A stretch of DNA of 64,000 nt, taken from the NCBI GenBank assembly GCA_003223645.1, contig QHVT01000003.1, positions 558,001 through 622,000 of the forward strand, written 5' to 3'. Positions within the stretch are counted from its first letter, which is position 1. Every line of letters begins with the position of its first letter. Both the position numbers and the translations under genes were made by a program. Below the pieces are notes generated by a model, which was given only the letters and a program-made list of their open reading frames with translations, ran no database searches and was not told where the DNA came from. Shown here one piece after another: positions 26,365 to 35,003 of this stretch. This DNA is from Acidobacteriota bacterium (GTDB lineage: Bacteria > Acidobacteriota > Thermoanaerobaculia > Gp7-AA8).

Positions 26365-27485
26365 GGACGGAATCCTTCCCGCAGCTGCGTGTGTGTTTGC
26401 GGAAAGAGAAACCATCGCCTTGACTCATCATCGATCGACGCAGGGACACGCTCGAGACGCCGAATTTCGAAATCGATGTTTTCCGGCGTAATAGTGTCCT
26501 GCTCCATGCCGCCGCGAATGCCGGAGTACGGCTCGGTGAACGCTTGCAGAACGCGAATCGCGCCGGTGCGCGTTTGTGACGTTGGATATCCGAGGAATTG
26601 CAGCTCGGGAAGACAAGCGGCTTCGACGAACTCCGCGACGGTCGCATGCAGAATTTCCCGATAGATGCCCACGGACGCAGGGCTGATGCCCTCGTAGTCA
26701 GCGTGTGATGAATTTCCGCGCCAGGGGTTGCCGCTTGCGTCTCGCACTTCGCTCGGAACCGTCATCGCTTCCAGTCCGAACGCTGCAGCAAGTCGCTCGA
26801 GCTCCGGTGCGGTATCGGTCACGAGATCTTCGTAACGGCAATGATGAAAACGCGGGTGGCCCTTCATCGCCAACGCGATAGCCACACTTTTCCGCCAAGT
26901 GCGGATGTTGAAAAGCGTTGGCTTCCGCGCTCCACCGTATTGATTTCCTCGGCCGTGATTCAGCGACGTCACGAAGTCGCGCGGATCGCGAAGGATGATC
27001 GTACAGTGGAAGCCGCGATCGAGCAGCGGCGGCACATACTCTTCACAAATCGTTTCTTTGCTTCCGAACCAGTTCGCGTCCTTGTGCGCGAGCGCGCGAT
27101 CGAGTGTGCTCACGACTGCTGCGAAATCATCGGTGGAGGCAATCTGCGAAAAAGCCTTGCGACGCTCGTCGGCGCTGAATCGCGTGCACTGCCCTGAATA
27201 ATGCTCCATGCGCGCGAAGATCGGCTCGAGCTCTTCGGCGGTCGTGCGCCAATTGCCGAGAAAGGCGGCGAATTGTTCGGGTTCGTAGCGCGACTCCAGA
27301 AAGAGGTGGCCGAGCGGGTACGCATCGTCTCCGCCAAGAAAGTCGCGCTTCACGTCGGTGAAGAGAAGAGGGAACGGCTGCGACAGCATCGAGATACTTT
27401 TCTGCGCGCCGAGAAGTTTCTCCAGAAGCGTCGTGCCCGAGCGCTGCACACCGGTCACGAACAGCGCACGCTCGATCATCGCCAT
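26361..27485 (-). CDS. Sulfotransferase family protein
   Basis: A 374-residue PAPS-dependent sulfotransferase-like protein. The 5'-phosphosulfate binding loop TGVQRSGTTLLEKLL lies at residues about 10-25, and the 3'-phosphate motif is seen in ILRDPRDFVTSLNHGRG at about 160. The rest is mixed alpha/beta, as in the P-loop sulfotransferase fold. Its stop overlaps the next start by 4 bases, and its own ATG at 27479 would overlap the upstream stop likewise (an ATG at 27485 is the alternative). In this operon it probably sulfates a sugar of the surface glycan; lipid or protein targets cannot be excluded. Confidence 0.85.
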   Translation of the reverse strand: MAMIERALFVTGVQRSGTTLLEKLLGAQKSISMLSQPFPLLFTDVKRDFLGGDDAYPLGHLFLESRYEPEQFAAFLGNWRTTAEELEPIFARMEHYSGQCTRFSADERRKAFSQIASTDDFAAVVSTLDRALAHKDANWFGSKETICEEYVPPLLDRGFHCTIILRDPRDFVTSLNHGRGNQYGGARKPTLFNIRTWRKSVAIALAMKGHPRFHHCRYEDLVTDTAPELERLAAAFGLEAMTVPSEVRDASGNPWRGNSSHADYEGISPASVGIYREILHATVAEFVEAACLPELQFLGYPTSQTRTGAIRVLQAFTEPYSGIRGGMEQDTITPENIDFEIRRLERVPASIDDESRRWFLFPQTHTQLREGFRP

Positions 27486-28165
27486 CCCCAGATGTAATAC
27501 GGCGCTTCAGGACCAGTGTGGAACAGCAGATCGAGCACGGTAACTTCATGAACGAATGGCGGATAAAACTGCGGATATTCAGGATATCCGCTGTAATCCT
27601 TCCAGTGCAGCTCGATCCCGGCTCTCGCAAAGCGCTGCGGCTCGATATACGCTCGGGCGGCGGGACCGGAAACGTAAACGTCCGCACCTGCCCGGCCGAC
27701 AAGATCGAGCACGCGATCCTGCGCTTGCCCGCGCGTGCCGAGAACGCGGGAATCGCGAAAACGCGTGGTGATCCCGAGCCATTCTGAGATCGTGCGAATC
27801 AATTGTTGATTGAAATCAGCGAGCCGTGTCCACTTCCGATCGCGATAGATTTCTTCGAGTACGGCTCGATACCTGCCGAAGTGCGGCGCCGCAGCATAGG
27901 AGAGCTCGATGCGCCGCCAGTGATCGTCTGCCCACTCGCCAGCAGGCAATTTCACGTCGCAGATTCTGCGATGCAGGCTGGTGCCGACGGGAATCGTCAG
28001 CCAGCGCACGCCATGGGCGGTTTTGATCCGATTGCGATTGCGCCAGTCCTGGCGCGTGTACTGCACGTCGTCGAGAAAAATGAACTCATCCACATCATGG
28101 ATGATGTCGAAGTAGCCTTTCCATGGGATGTAATTCGATTGCAGGACCGCGACGCGCTTTGGCAT
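27476..28165 (-). CDS. WbqC-like family protein
   Basis: A 229-residue protein with the WbqC family signature near the N-terminus (AVLQSNYIPWKGYFDII), followed by FIFLDDVQYTRQDWRNRN, WLTIPV and further on ISEWLGI and YVSGPAARAYI. The family occurs in O-antigen and capsule clusters next to DegT aminotransferases; its chemistry has not been firmly established. The protein looks cytoplasmic. It lies 14 bases after the WecE-like gene and overlaps the sulfotransferase gene, so it is likely to act on the aminosugar made by the upstream transaminase. Confidence 0.88.
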   Translation of the reverse strand: MPKRVAVLQSNYIPWKGYFDIIHDVDEFIFLDDVQYTRQDWRNRNRIKTAHGVRWLTIPVGTSLHRRICDVKLPAGEWADDHWRRIELSYAAAPHFGRYRAVLEEIYRDRKWTRLADFNQQLIRTISEWLGITTRFRDSRVLGTRGQAQDRVLDLVGRAGADVYVSGPAARAYIEPQRFARAGIELHWKDYSGYPEYPQFYPPFVHEVTVLDLLFHTGPEAPYYIWGWR

Positions 28166-28179
28166 TGAAATCGATATCG

Positions 28180-29346
28180 CTAGAAGCTCCGCACCGCTTC
28201 GATGACGCGTGTCTGCTCGCTTACGCTCATCGATGTGTAAAACGGCAGCCGTACGATGCGGTCGCTGACTGATTCCGCAACGGGGCAGTCACCCGGACGA
28301 CCTCCAAACTTCTCACCCATCGCCGAACGATGCAGCGGCACATAATGAAAAATCGCCTGGACTCCGCGGCTTCGAAGATGCGCAATCATCGCCTGCCGCT
28401 CGTCGAGCGACGTCATGAGCAGATGGAAGAGGTGGTGCGCGGAACTCGATCCTTCGGGCACGTTCGGCAATTGCACCCCGCGCGCGTGCGCCCAATCAGC
28501 GACCTCATCGCGGTAGCGGTGCCAGAGACGCTGTCTTGCCGCCTGAATTCGTTCGCGTTGTTCGAGCTGCGCAAACAGAAACGCGGCCAGCATGTCGGAT
28601 AGGACATAGCTCGAACCTAGATCGACCCAGGTGTATTTATCCACTTCGCCGCGAAAGAAACGGCTTCGATCCGTACCTTTCTCGCGCAGGATCTCGGCCC
28701 GGGCAATCAAGTCACGATCGTTCACGACCAAGGCCCCGCCTTCGCCGCAGAATACGTTTTTCGTCTCGTGAAAACTGAGCGTGCTCAACGCGCCAAACGT
28801 ACCGAGAGGCCGACCGCGGTAGCGGCCGAAGAGTCCATGGGCGTTATCTTCCACCACCGCTACGCCGGCCGCTTCTGCCGCCGCAAGGATTGGCTCGATC
28901 GCGCAGGCGACGCCGCCATAATGCACGGGGACGACCGCTTTCGTCCGAGGTGTGATCAACGACGGGAGAAGCGCCTCGTTCAGATTGAACGTGTCCGGCT
29001 GAATGTCGATGAACACGATGCGCGCCCCTCGCAGCGCGAATGCGTTCGCGGTGGAAACGAACGTGAACGACGGCACGATGACCTCGTCGCCTTCGCGAAT
29101 GTCGAGCAGAAGGGCGGCCATCTCGAGCGCGTGCGTGCATGACGTGGTCAGCAGGACGCGCGCGCCCTCCATCTCGCCGGAGAGCACGGCTTCGCATTTT
29201 CGCGTCCAGGCGCCGTCGCCGGAGAGGCGTCCGCGTTCGACGGCATCACGGATGTAGGCGAACTCGTTCCCGACCACTCTCGGACGATTAAATGGGATCC
29301 ATGCCTCGACGTCTGGTTTCGGGACCGTTTCCGGCGTGTTCTTCAT
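28180..29346 (-). CDS. Sugar-nucleotide aminotransferase, WecE/RffA-like (DegT family)
   Basis: A PLP-dependent transaminase expected to convert a dTDP-4-keto-6-deoxyhexose into the 4-amino sugar. The protein shows PFNRPRVVGNEFAYI, TTSCTHALEMAALLL, VIVPSFTFVSTANAFALRGA, the PLP-contacting VVEDNAHGLFG and the lysine block SFHETKNVFCGEGGALV, which is close to WecE, then WVDLGSSYVLSDMLAAFL. Length (388 aa) is normal. I use the ATG at 29346; the frame is open to 29379. It is the first gene of the five-gene operon and sets the pathway: an aminated, probably acylated and sulfated sugar. Confidence 0.9.
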   Translation of the reverse strand: MKNTPETVPKPDVEAWIPFNRPRVVGNEFAYIRDAVERGRLSGDGAWTRKCEAVLSGEMEGARVLLTTSCTHALEMAALLLDIREGDEVIVPSFTFVSTANAFALRGARIVFIDIQPDTFNLNEALLPSLITPRTKAVVPVHYGGVACAIEPILAAAEAAGVAVVEDNAHGLFGRYRGRPLGTFGALSTLSFHETKNVFCGEGGALVVNDRDLIARAEILREKGTDRSRFFRGEVDKYTWVDLGSSYVLSDMLAAFLFAQLEQRERIQAARQRLWHRYRDEVADWAHARGVQLPNVPEGSSSAHHLFHLLMTSLDERQAMIAHLRSRGVQAIFHYVPLHRSAMGEKFGGRPGDCPVAESVSDRIVRLPFYTSMSVSEQTRVIEAVRSF

Positions 29347-29632
29347 CGACTGATGAAGAGCATACCGCGTCGCGCCCAAAAAAGCCCGGTAGGATCCGCC
29401 TCTTCCGCAATATCGTGCGTGGCGTCACCGATGCGGACGTCTCACGGTCCGCGCGAATGACGAGCGAGCTCGCCGCCGCTCCCGTGACACGACCCTGGCA
29501 GGAGACGCAGCGCTCTTCGTTTCCGCTAACGCCGCCCCCTTCCCTCATCGCCACTCGTTTTTGACATATTCTTTATGAAGAGGCCGAGCTCAAACATTTG
29601 TATTTTTGGAGCCGTCCGAGGAGTAGGTACAC
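29347..29632 (+). other. Intergenic region between glycan operon and methyltransferase
   Basis: I see no gene and no repeat element in these 286 bases. GC content falls toward the right end (TTTTTGACATATTCTTTATG near 29558-29577), which includes a TTGACA hexamer at 29561 but no good -10 at the proper distance. The divergent promoters of the glycan operon and the methyltransferase must lie here. Confidence 0.5.
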
Positions 29633-30277
29633 ATGTCCAACGAATTGAGTCGCGTTCGAACGAAATTAAATCAGTATTTCACGGAAAAACTGGAGCAGTT
29701 TGGCGCGACGGCAAAGGGCGTTGACTATAGCGGCGAGCTTGCACAACAAACCCGATTCGCCGAACTTGCAAAGATTATCACGAATCCTGCAGAGCGATTC
29801 TCCGTACTCGATTACGGTTGTGGGTATGGCGCTCTATTCGATTTTTTAAATGCTTATGGTTGGCGGTTTGATTATTACGGTGTCGACTTGATCGAAGAGA
29901 TGATCGTCGCGGCAAAAGAAACCCACAGGCAGTTTCCGGACATGACTCTTACGACCGACGAAAAAGAGATTCCAACTGTGGATTATCTGATGGCGGGCAG
30001 TATATTCAACAACAAATTGGATGTTCCGGCTGCCGATTGGTGCGGATTTGTAGTGAAGTCATTGCATCACATGAACAGTCTCTGTTTGAAGGGTTTTTCA
30101 TTCAACATGCTCTCGGCGTATTCCGATCAGGATCGCATGGAACAGCGTCCGGACTTGTTTTTCGGGGATCCGCTTTTCTTCTTTGATTTGTGCAAGCGTA
30201 GTTTTTCGCGCAATGTGGCCCTGCTTCATGACTACGGCCTGTACGATTTCACGATTCTCGTGCGCAAAGGCCTCTAG
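29633..30277 (+). CDS. Class I SAM-dependent methyltransferase, low-GC
   Basis: A 214-residue methyltransferase-like protein. Motif I is VLDYGCGYGALFDFL (about residues 60-75), the acidic residue after strand 2 is in YYGVDLIEEMIVAA, and PTVDYLMAGSIFNN is the motif IV region. Substrate unknown. Its base composition is clearly lower in GC than that of every neighbour: bases 29641-29700 contain 24 G or C of 60 (40 percent), with codons such as TTT, AAT and AAA common. That, and its place at the edge of the glycan operon, suggest recent horizontal acquisition. It is transcribed away from the operon. Confidence 0.82.
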   Translation: MSNELSRVRTKLNQYFTEKLEQFGATAKGVDYSGELAQQTRFAELAKIITNPAERFSVLDYGCGYGALFDFLNAYGWRFDYYGVDLIEEMIVAAKETHRQFPDMTLTTDEKEIPTVDYLMAGSIFNNKLDVPAADWCGFVVKSLHHMNSLCLKGFSFNMLSAYSDQDRMEQRPDLFFGDPLFFFDLCKRSFSRNVALLHDYGLYDFTILVRKGL

Positions 30278-30281
30278 CGTC

Positions 30282-30312
30282 AAAAAAAGGACCGGCGAGA
30301 ATCCGCCGGTCC
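30282..30312 (-). terminator. Rho-independent terminator of the fibre-like gene
   Basis: Read on the minus strand, GGACCGGCG/CGCCGGTCC form a 9-bp perfect stem (30289-30297 and 30304-30312) with a 6-base loop, followed by seven T. It ends the transcript of the gene at 30340-32142. On the plus strand it lies just after the methyltransferase stop but has no T-run. Confidence 0.9.
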
Positions 30313-30339
30313 CTGAACCTGACGCTGCGAGGATGGAAG

Positions 30340-32142
30340 CTACTTCGGTAGTGTGTTCTCCCGCTCCACCTCGAAGTCAAGGTATCCCTTGCGAACGCCC
30401 TGGACGAGGAAGTCGAACTCGATGTCCGACGATCCGTCGGTCTTCACGACGATCTTCTCCGGGCTGCGGGACGCGACGTACAACTGTCCCGGAGCGCCGA
30501 TCGGAGTGAGCTGCACGGTCATGCGCTCTTTCTCCGTAATGCGCGCGAACGCGCCCGGCATCGTGATCGTCACTTCGCCGTTTATGGTCTTCGCGGTGCC
30601 GCGATAATAGGTACCGGCTTCCGGACCTTCGAGCGCGGAGAAGTAGATCGCCTTAGTGGCGTCGGCCGGATCGGGCACGCCGAAGTTCTTCGTGCCGGTC
30701 ACGGTAAAGTTACCGCTGACCGTCACCGCGCCGGTAGTGCCGTTGATCTGGAGGCGGTTCACATTGTTCGTGCCGATGATGACGTCATCGGCTTCGAGTG
30801 TGCCGATCAGGAGTCCATTGCCGCCGGTGGCGAGAAGCTCCTGACGATTGCCGACCGACACGCCGTATCTCAGGGTCGTCCTGCCGCTTCCGTGGGAGAT
30901 CAACTGCCCCAAGGCGCCGGCGTCATTCTTGGCGCGAAAACCTGCCAGCGCAGACGTCCCTGTGCTGGTGTCTTCTATCTGGATGAACTTGTTTGCGTCT
31001 GCGCTTGAGAATACGTGAAGTAGCTCGCTCGGGCTGGCGGTTCCGACACCGACGTCACCGCTCGCATTGATATCGATCGAGCTCGTCGGCGCTCCGGGGC
31101 GAATGCGGAACGGAAGGCGCGAGCCGCCGGTCACGTCGCGGACGAAGAAGTTCGCTTCGTTGCCGGCGACGTCCCACGTCTGCGCGGTGAAGCCGCCGGC
31201 GTTGGTCTGCTCGAGGCGAATTGCCGGAGTATTGCTGGTGCTGACGTGCAGGTCGAGAACGGGGGTCGACGTGCGGAAGCCGACGCGGCCCGTGCTGTCG
31301 ACGAAGATCGAGTTCGTCGCCGCGCCCGCGGTGACGGTGAATGGGACCTTCGATCCCGTGATGTCTTCGATCGAGAACTTGCTGGAGCCACCGCACGAAT
31401 CGTTCGCGGTGAGCTGCCAATCGTTCGCGGGGCAACCCGACGTCGTGGACGTGTCGTCGAACTTGATGCGGGTGTTGTTCTCTTTGAGGCGAATCGTGTC
31501 GAAGCCGAACGACTCGTTGTTCACGCAGTCGAGACCGACGCATGCGCTGCCCTGCACGATCAGATCGTCAGCAATGACCTGGTCGTTCACGACGGGTGTG
31601 CCCGGACGCGGAGTCGCGGACGCGGACGTTCCTTCTTTTCCTGCACCCGGCTCGCGTGCGACGCCGGTGGAGATCGCGCCGCCCGGACGCTCGGCTCCCT
31701 CGCGATCTGAAAGGATCGCGCCGTTGGCGACGACGAATGCGCCCGTCTGCGAGATCGGCTCGATGCCTGCTTTCTTCATCATCGCGCGCGCGCCGGCTTC
31801 GTCGCCGGAATTGCGCGCCGCGGCCAACTGCTCCTTCAGGCCGGACGAGATGCGCGGGACTACCGTCAACTGATAGGTGTATTCACCGTCGACCAGCGCG
31901 GGAAGATCTTTCGCGCTGAACGTGACCGGCGTGCCGGCTGCGAATTCCTTCGAGTACACCTCGCCGTCCGGCGCGGAGACCGTGAGGACGATTTTTTCGT
32001 GCCCGCTGATCGACAACTGCCATTCGATCTGCGAACCGCCGCCGATCGCTTTCCCGACCGGCGCGGCGAACATCGCAACCGGCATCGCGATCACGAGCGC
32101 CGTCAGAATGAAACGGAGAATAGGGGATCGATTTACCACCAT
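30340..32142 (-). CDS. Secreted fibre-like repeat protein, 600 aa
   Basis: A Sec signal peptide (FILTALVIAMPVAMFA, cleaved near residue 27) is followed by an immunoglobulin-like domain of about 100 residues. Then comes a long central region of repeated short beta elements of the type GRVGFRTSTPVLDLHVS, GDVGVGTASPSELLHV and FAGTNNVNRLQINGTTGAVT-like units, as in phage tail fibre or endosialidase-type passengers. The last 120 residues (from KNFGVPDP) form a separate domain containing ALEGPEAGTYYRGTA and DFLVQGVRKGYLDFE, seen in surface proteins of other soil bacteria. A strong AAGGAGGAG ribosome site lies 8 bases before the ATG. Likely surface-exposed; function unknown. Confidence 0.72.
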   Translation of the reverse strand: MVVNRSPILRFILTALVIAMPVAMFAAPVGKAIGGGSQIEWQLSISGHEKIVLTVSAPDGEVYSKEFAAGTPVTFSAKDLPALVDGEYTYQLTVVPRISSGLKEQLAAARNSGDEAGARAMMKKAGIEPISQTGAFVVANGAILSDREGAERPGGAISTGVAREPGAGKEGTSASATPRPGTPVVNDQVIADDLIVQGSACVGLDCVNNESFGFDTIRLKENNTRIKFDDTSTTSGCPANDWQLTANDSCGGSSKFSIEDITGSKVPFTVTAGAATNSIFVDSTGRVGFRTSTPVLDLHVSTSNTPAIRLEQTNAGGFTAQTWDVAGNEANFFVRDVTGGSRLPFRIRPGAPTSSIDINASGDVGVGTASPSELLHVFSSADANKFIQIEDTSTGTSALAGFRAKNDAGALGQLISHGSGRTTLRYGVSVGNRQELLATGGNGLLIGTLEADDVIIGTNNVNRLQINGTTGAVTVSGNFTVTGTKNFGVPDPADATKAIYFSALEGPEAGTYYRGTAKTINGEVTITMPGAFARITEKERMTVQLTPIGAPGQLYVASRSPEKIVVKTDGSSDIEFDFLVQGVRKGYLDFEVERENTLPK

Positions 32143-32327
32143 ATCGTTGCCTCCTCCTTGGAGTTTTGTGTAAAACGCTTCCGATGATGGGATGCGAATC
32201 TCTCTGGCGTCTGGTTACGCCGTCGTACTTTTTGGGACAAGGGGCTTAGACGCGGATACGTAACTATAAGTCGGGATTTTCAGAAGTGCACGCGATTTCT
32301 GAAGAGGAGAGGGCCAATTAGGGAAAG

Positions 32328-33863
32328 TCACTCCCACTCGATCGTGCTGGGCGGCTTCGACGAGATGTCGTAGACGACGCGATTCACTCCGCGCACTTCG
32401 TTCACGATCCGCCGCGCCATCCGATCGAGGACGTCATGCGGCATCCGGAACCAGTCCGCGGTCATGAAGTCCGTGGTCGTCACCGCCCTGATGGCAAGGA
32501 CGTTCTCGTACGTCCGCTCGTCGCCCATCACCCCCACGCTCCGCACAGGGAGTAGAACCGCGAAGGCCTGCGACGTCTCGCGATAGAGATCCGCTTTGCG
32601 GATCTCGTCGATCACGATCTCGTCGGCGTTCTGCAGGATCTCGACGCGTGCGGCGTTCACTTCGCCGAGGATGCGGACGGCGAGGCCGGGACCGGGGAAG
32701 GGATGACGCCAGACGAATTCCTCTTCGAGACCGAGCTCGAGGCCGAGGCGGCGCACTTCATCCTTAAACAGCTCCCGCACCGGCTCGATGAGCTTCAGCC
32801 CCATTTTCTCCGGCAGCCCGCCGACGTTGTGATGCGTCTTGATGATCGACGACGGACCTTTGATGGAGACCGACTCGATGACGTCGGGGTAGAGCGTGCC
32901 CTGCACGAGGAACTCGACGTTCGGAATGCGCTTCGCTTCCTCTTCGAAGACGGCGATGAACTCGTTGCCGATGCGCTTGCGCTTCACCTCGGGGTCTTCG
33001 ATGCCCGCGAGTTTTTCGTAGAAGCGCTCGCGCGCGTCGACGGCGACGATGTGCATCCCGAGGCCCTCGGACAAACGCGAGACGACCTGCATCGCTTCGT
33101 GTTTTCGCAGCACGCCGTTGTCGACGAAGATCGCCGTGAGTTGATCGCCGATCGCTTCGGCGACGAGGAGCGCAGCGACGGAGGAGTCGACGCCGCCGCT
33201 GACCGCGGCGATGACGTGGCGATCGCCGACTTGCGCGCGGATCTCTTCAACCTTGCGTCGACGGTAATCTCCGAGGTCCCACGAAGGCTGGCATTTCGCG
33301 ATGTCGAACAGAAAGTTCTTCAGGATCTGCGTGCCCGCCTCGGTGTGCGTGACCTCGGGATGAAACTGGATGCAGTAGCACGCGCGCTCGCGATTCTCGA
33401 ACGCCGCGATCGGCGCGCTCGGTGACGACGCGGTGACCTCGAATCCGGGTGGGGCGGCGAGGATGTTATCGCCGTGGCTCGCCCACACCCGTTGATGTGC
33501 GGGCGTGTTGCGGAAGAGCGGCGAGTCGCGGATGACGTCGACCTCTGCGCGGCCATATTCGCGCTCCGCTGCCGCCTCGACTCTTCCGCCGAGGAGAAAC
33601 GCGGCGAGTTGCATGCTGTAGCAGATGCCGAGGATCGGGATGCCGAGGTCGAAGATCTCGCGCGAACAATGCGGCGCGGCTTCGGCGTACACCGATTGCG
33701 GTCCGCCGCTGAGGACGATCGCCGTCGGCGCGAGCTCGCGGATTTTGTCGAGCGCGAGATCGAACGGATGGACGAAGGAGTACACGCGATGCTCGCGAAT
33801 CCGCCTTGCAATCAGTTGTGTGTATTGCGATCCGAAGTCGAGAACGAGGACCGTTTGCGTCAT
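32328..33863 (-). CDS. guaA: GMP synthase (glutamine-hydrolysing)
   Basis: It converts XMP to GMP. The 511-residue protein has the class I glutamine amidotransferase domain (residues 1-195: VLDFGSQYTQLIARRIRE, catalytic Cys in ILGICYSMQL, His/Glu in QFHPEVTHTE), the PP-loop ATP pyrophosphatase domain (AVSGGVDSSVAALL) and the C-terminal dimerisation domain ending VVYDISSKPPSTIEWE. I chose the ATG at 33863; the frame continues 48 codons upstream only through a GATGGCG repeat. No guaB is adjacent. Confidence 0.98.
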   Translation of the reverse strand: MTQTVLVLDFGSQYTQLIARRIREHRVYSFVHPFDLALDKIRELAPTAIVLSGGPQSVYAEAAPHCSREIFDLGIPILGICYSMQLAAFLLGGRVEAAAEREYGRAEVDVIRDSPLFRNTPAHQRVWASHGDNILAAPPGFEVTASSPSAPIAAFENRERACYCIQFHPEVTHTEAGTQILKNFLFDIAKCQPSWDLGDYRRRKVEEIRAQVGDRHVIAAVSGGVDSSVAALLVAEAIGDQLTAIFVDNGVLRKHEAMQVVSRLSEGLGMHIVAVDARERFYEKLAGIEDPEVKRKRIGNEFIAVFEEEAKRIPNVEFLVQGTLYPDVIESVSIKGPSSIIKTHHNVGGLPEKMGLKLIEPVRELFKDEVRRLGLELGLEEEFVWRHPFPGPGLAVRILGEVNAARVEILQNADEIVIDEIRKADLYRETSQAFAVLLPVRSVGVMGDERTYENVLAIRAVTTTDFMTADWFRMPHDVLDRMARRIVNEVRGVNRVVYDISSKPPSTIEWE

Positions 33864-33879
33864 TGCGCGCAGTTTACGT

Positions 33880-34010
33880 GATGGCTGCGCTGATGGCGGA
33901 TGGCGGATGGCAGATGGCAGCTTCGCTGATGGGCGGTGCAAATGGCGGAAGCCGTTGCCATCATCCGCCATCCGCCATCCGCCATCTGCCATCGGCGAAG
34001 CCGCCATCGG
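33880..34010. repeat. Heptamer-armed palindrome, GATGGCR type, copy a3
   Basis: GATGGCT, then GATGGCG, GATGGCG and GATGGCA heptamers (about 33880-33920) with GCTTCGCTGATGGGC lie on the left. CATCCGC/CATCTGC heptamers, GGCGAAGCC and GCCATCGG lie on the right (about 33960-34010). It lies 17 bases upstream of the guaA start. The region to the HU gene (34011-34263) shows only further GC-rich hairpins, e.g. GGCGCCCGAGGCGGGCGCC near 34240, and no gene. Confidence 0.85.
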
Positions 34011-34263
34011 TCGGGTGGGTGGGCAGCAAGGCGGGAGGGGCCGCCGGCGCGCAGCCTGTGCGCCGGCGACCGGAGGGAGATTAGGCGGGCAAGTGCATCG
34101 CTGGGGTTGTGCAATGCGGCGTGTTCATACTCTCTATGACGTTGCCGCGGGCCTGCTGTTTCTCGCTTCGCGGAGGCGTTGCCGGTTGTTTGCTGATTTG
34201 TGGCGCGGCGGCCGTCCTCGGCCGCCGGGCTGATTCGGCGCCCGAGGCGGGCGCCGTTCCACG

Positions 34264-34533
34264 TCAGAGAAGGTTCCGGAGCTCTTTACCCGGCTTGAAG
34301 CGGATGGTGTTTCCGGGCGGGATCTTCACTTCGACGCCGGTCTTCGGATTGCGTCCGATTCCCTTTTTGCGCTGCTTGACCTGGAACACGCCGAAGCCGC
34401 GCAGCTCGATGCGCTGGCCGCGCGCGAGCGCGTTGCGCAGTCCCTCGATGACCGTGTCCACGGCCTGGGCGGCCTTGACCCGCGCGATGTCCGAAGTCTC
34501 GGCGACCTTGTTGACGATGTCGGCCTTGATCAT
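34264..34533 (-). CDS. HU/IHF-family nucleoid protein
   Basis: An 89-residue DNA-architectural protein that bends DNA as a dimer. It has the normal length and landmarks: KADIVNKVAETSDIARVKA, the IELRGFGVFQVKQRKKG strand and the beta-arm GRNPKTGVEVKIPPGN, where the intercalating Pro lies, ending FKPGKELRN. I chose the ATG at 34533 because a GGAGG site is 6 bases upstream. It diverges from the S4-protein gene with 42 bases between their starts, which must contain both promoters. Confidence 0.95.
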   Translation of the reverse strand: MIKADIVNKVAETSDIARVKAAQAVDTVIEGLRNALARGQRIELRGFGVFQVKQRKKGIGRNPKTGVEVKIPPGNTIRFKPGKELRNLL

Positions 34534-34575
34534 GGTTCCTCCGCGAAGATGCTGAGTATACGATGTTTGCGGCTG

Positions 34576-34932
34576 ATGGAAAGACATCGCGTCGACAGCT
34601 GGCTGAAGCTCGTCTGCCTCTTCAGGCATCGCGCGGACGCGACGGAGGCGTGCAAGGGCGGGCTCGTGAAGGTGAACGGCTCTCGCGTCAAGCCCTCCGC
34701 TGCATTGAAGGAAGGCGACGTCGTCGAGTTCTACCAGGGCGATCGATTTCGCCGCGTGATCGTGCAGCAGCTTCCGGAAACGAACGTGTCGAAGGAAGCG
34801 GCGCGCACGATGTACATCGACGAGTCGCCGGTGCCGCAGAAGCCCGACGCCGTCACGCAGATCCTGCGCGAGCGCGGAGCGGGACGGCCGACGAAGAAGG
34901 ATCGTCGCGAGATCGAGAAATGGAGAGGCTGA
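34576..34932 (+). CDS. S4-domain RNA-binding protein (Hsp15-like)
   Basis: A 118-residue protein with an N-terminal S4 domain: RHRVDSWLKLVCLFRHRADA, then CKGGLVKVNGSRVKPSAALKEGD, and a basic C-terminal tail (GRPTKKDRREIEKWRG). This layout matches Hsp15 (HslR), which binds stalled 50S subunits carrying nascent chains; other S4 proteins are possible. The codon at 34576 gives MERHRVD, the usual start for the family; an upstream ATG at 34549 is possible. A degenerate palindrome follows the stop. Confidence 0.87.
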   Translation: MERHRVDSWLKLVCLFRHRADATEACKGGLVKVNGSRVKPSAALKEGDVVEFYQGDRFRRVIVQQLPETNVSKEAARTMYIDESPVPQKPDAVTQILRERGAGRPTKKDRREIEKWRG

Positions 34933-34934
34933 CG

Positions 34935-35003
34935 GCGTGTCCTTCCGAACCGCGCAGACGGTGAGGAATCCCCAGAATCAGGGGATCCCTGTCACGAAGG
35001 CCA
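34935..35003. repeat. Degenerate GTCATCCTGAG-type palindrome
   Basis: GTGTCCTTCCGAACCGCGCA, GACGGTGAGGAATCCCC, and AGGGGATCCCTGTCACGAAGG resemble the left end and centre of copies at 810 and 46141, but the right arm is decayed. It fills the 59 bases between two convergent genes and contains the phosphatase stop codon (34992-34994). Confidence 0.5.

Noticed and set aside
32143-32327. Riboswitch before the fibre-like protein gene
   Set aside because: The 185-base gap has a small CAGAA/TTCTG hairpin but none of the conserved cores of riboswitch classes I can recognise.
33880-34233. Small ORFs reading PSAIRHPPSA or MADGGWRMAD-like peptides, also at 43187, 43297 and 48728
   Set aside because: They are translations of the GATGGCR palindromes and not conserved proteins, except where they are embedded in murD.
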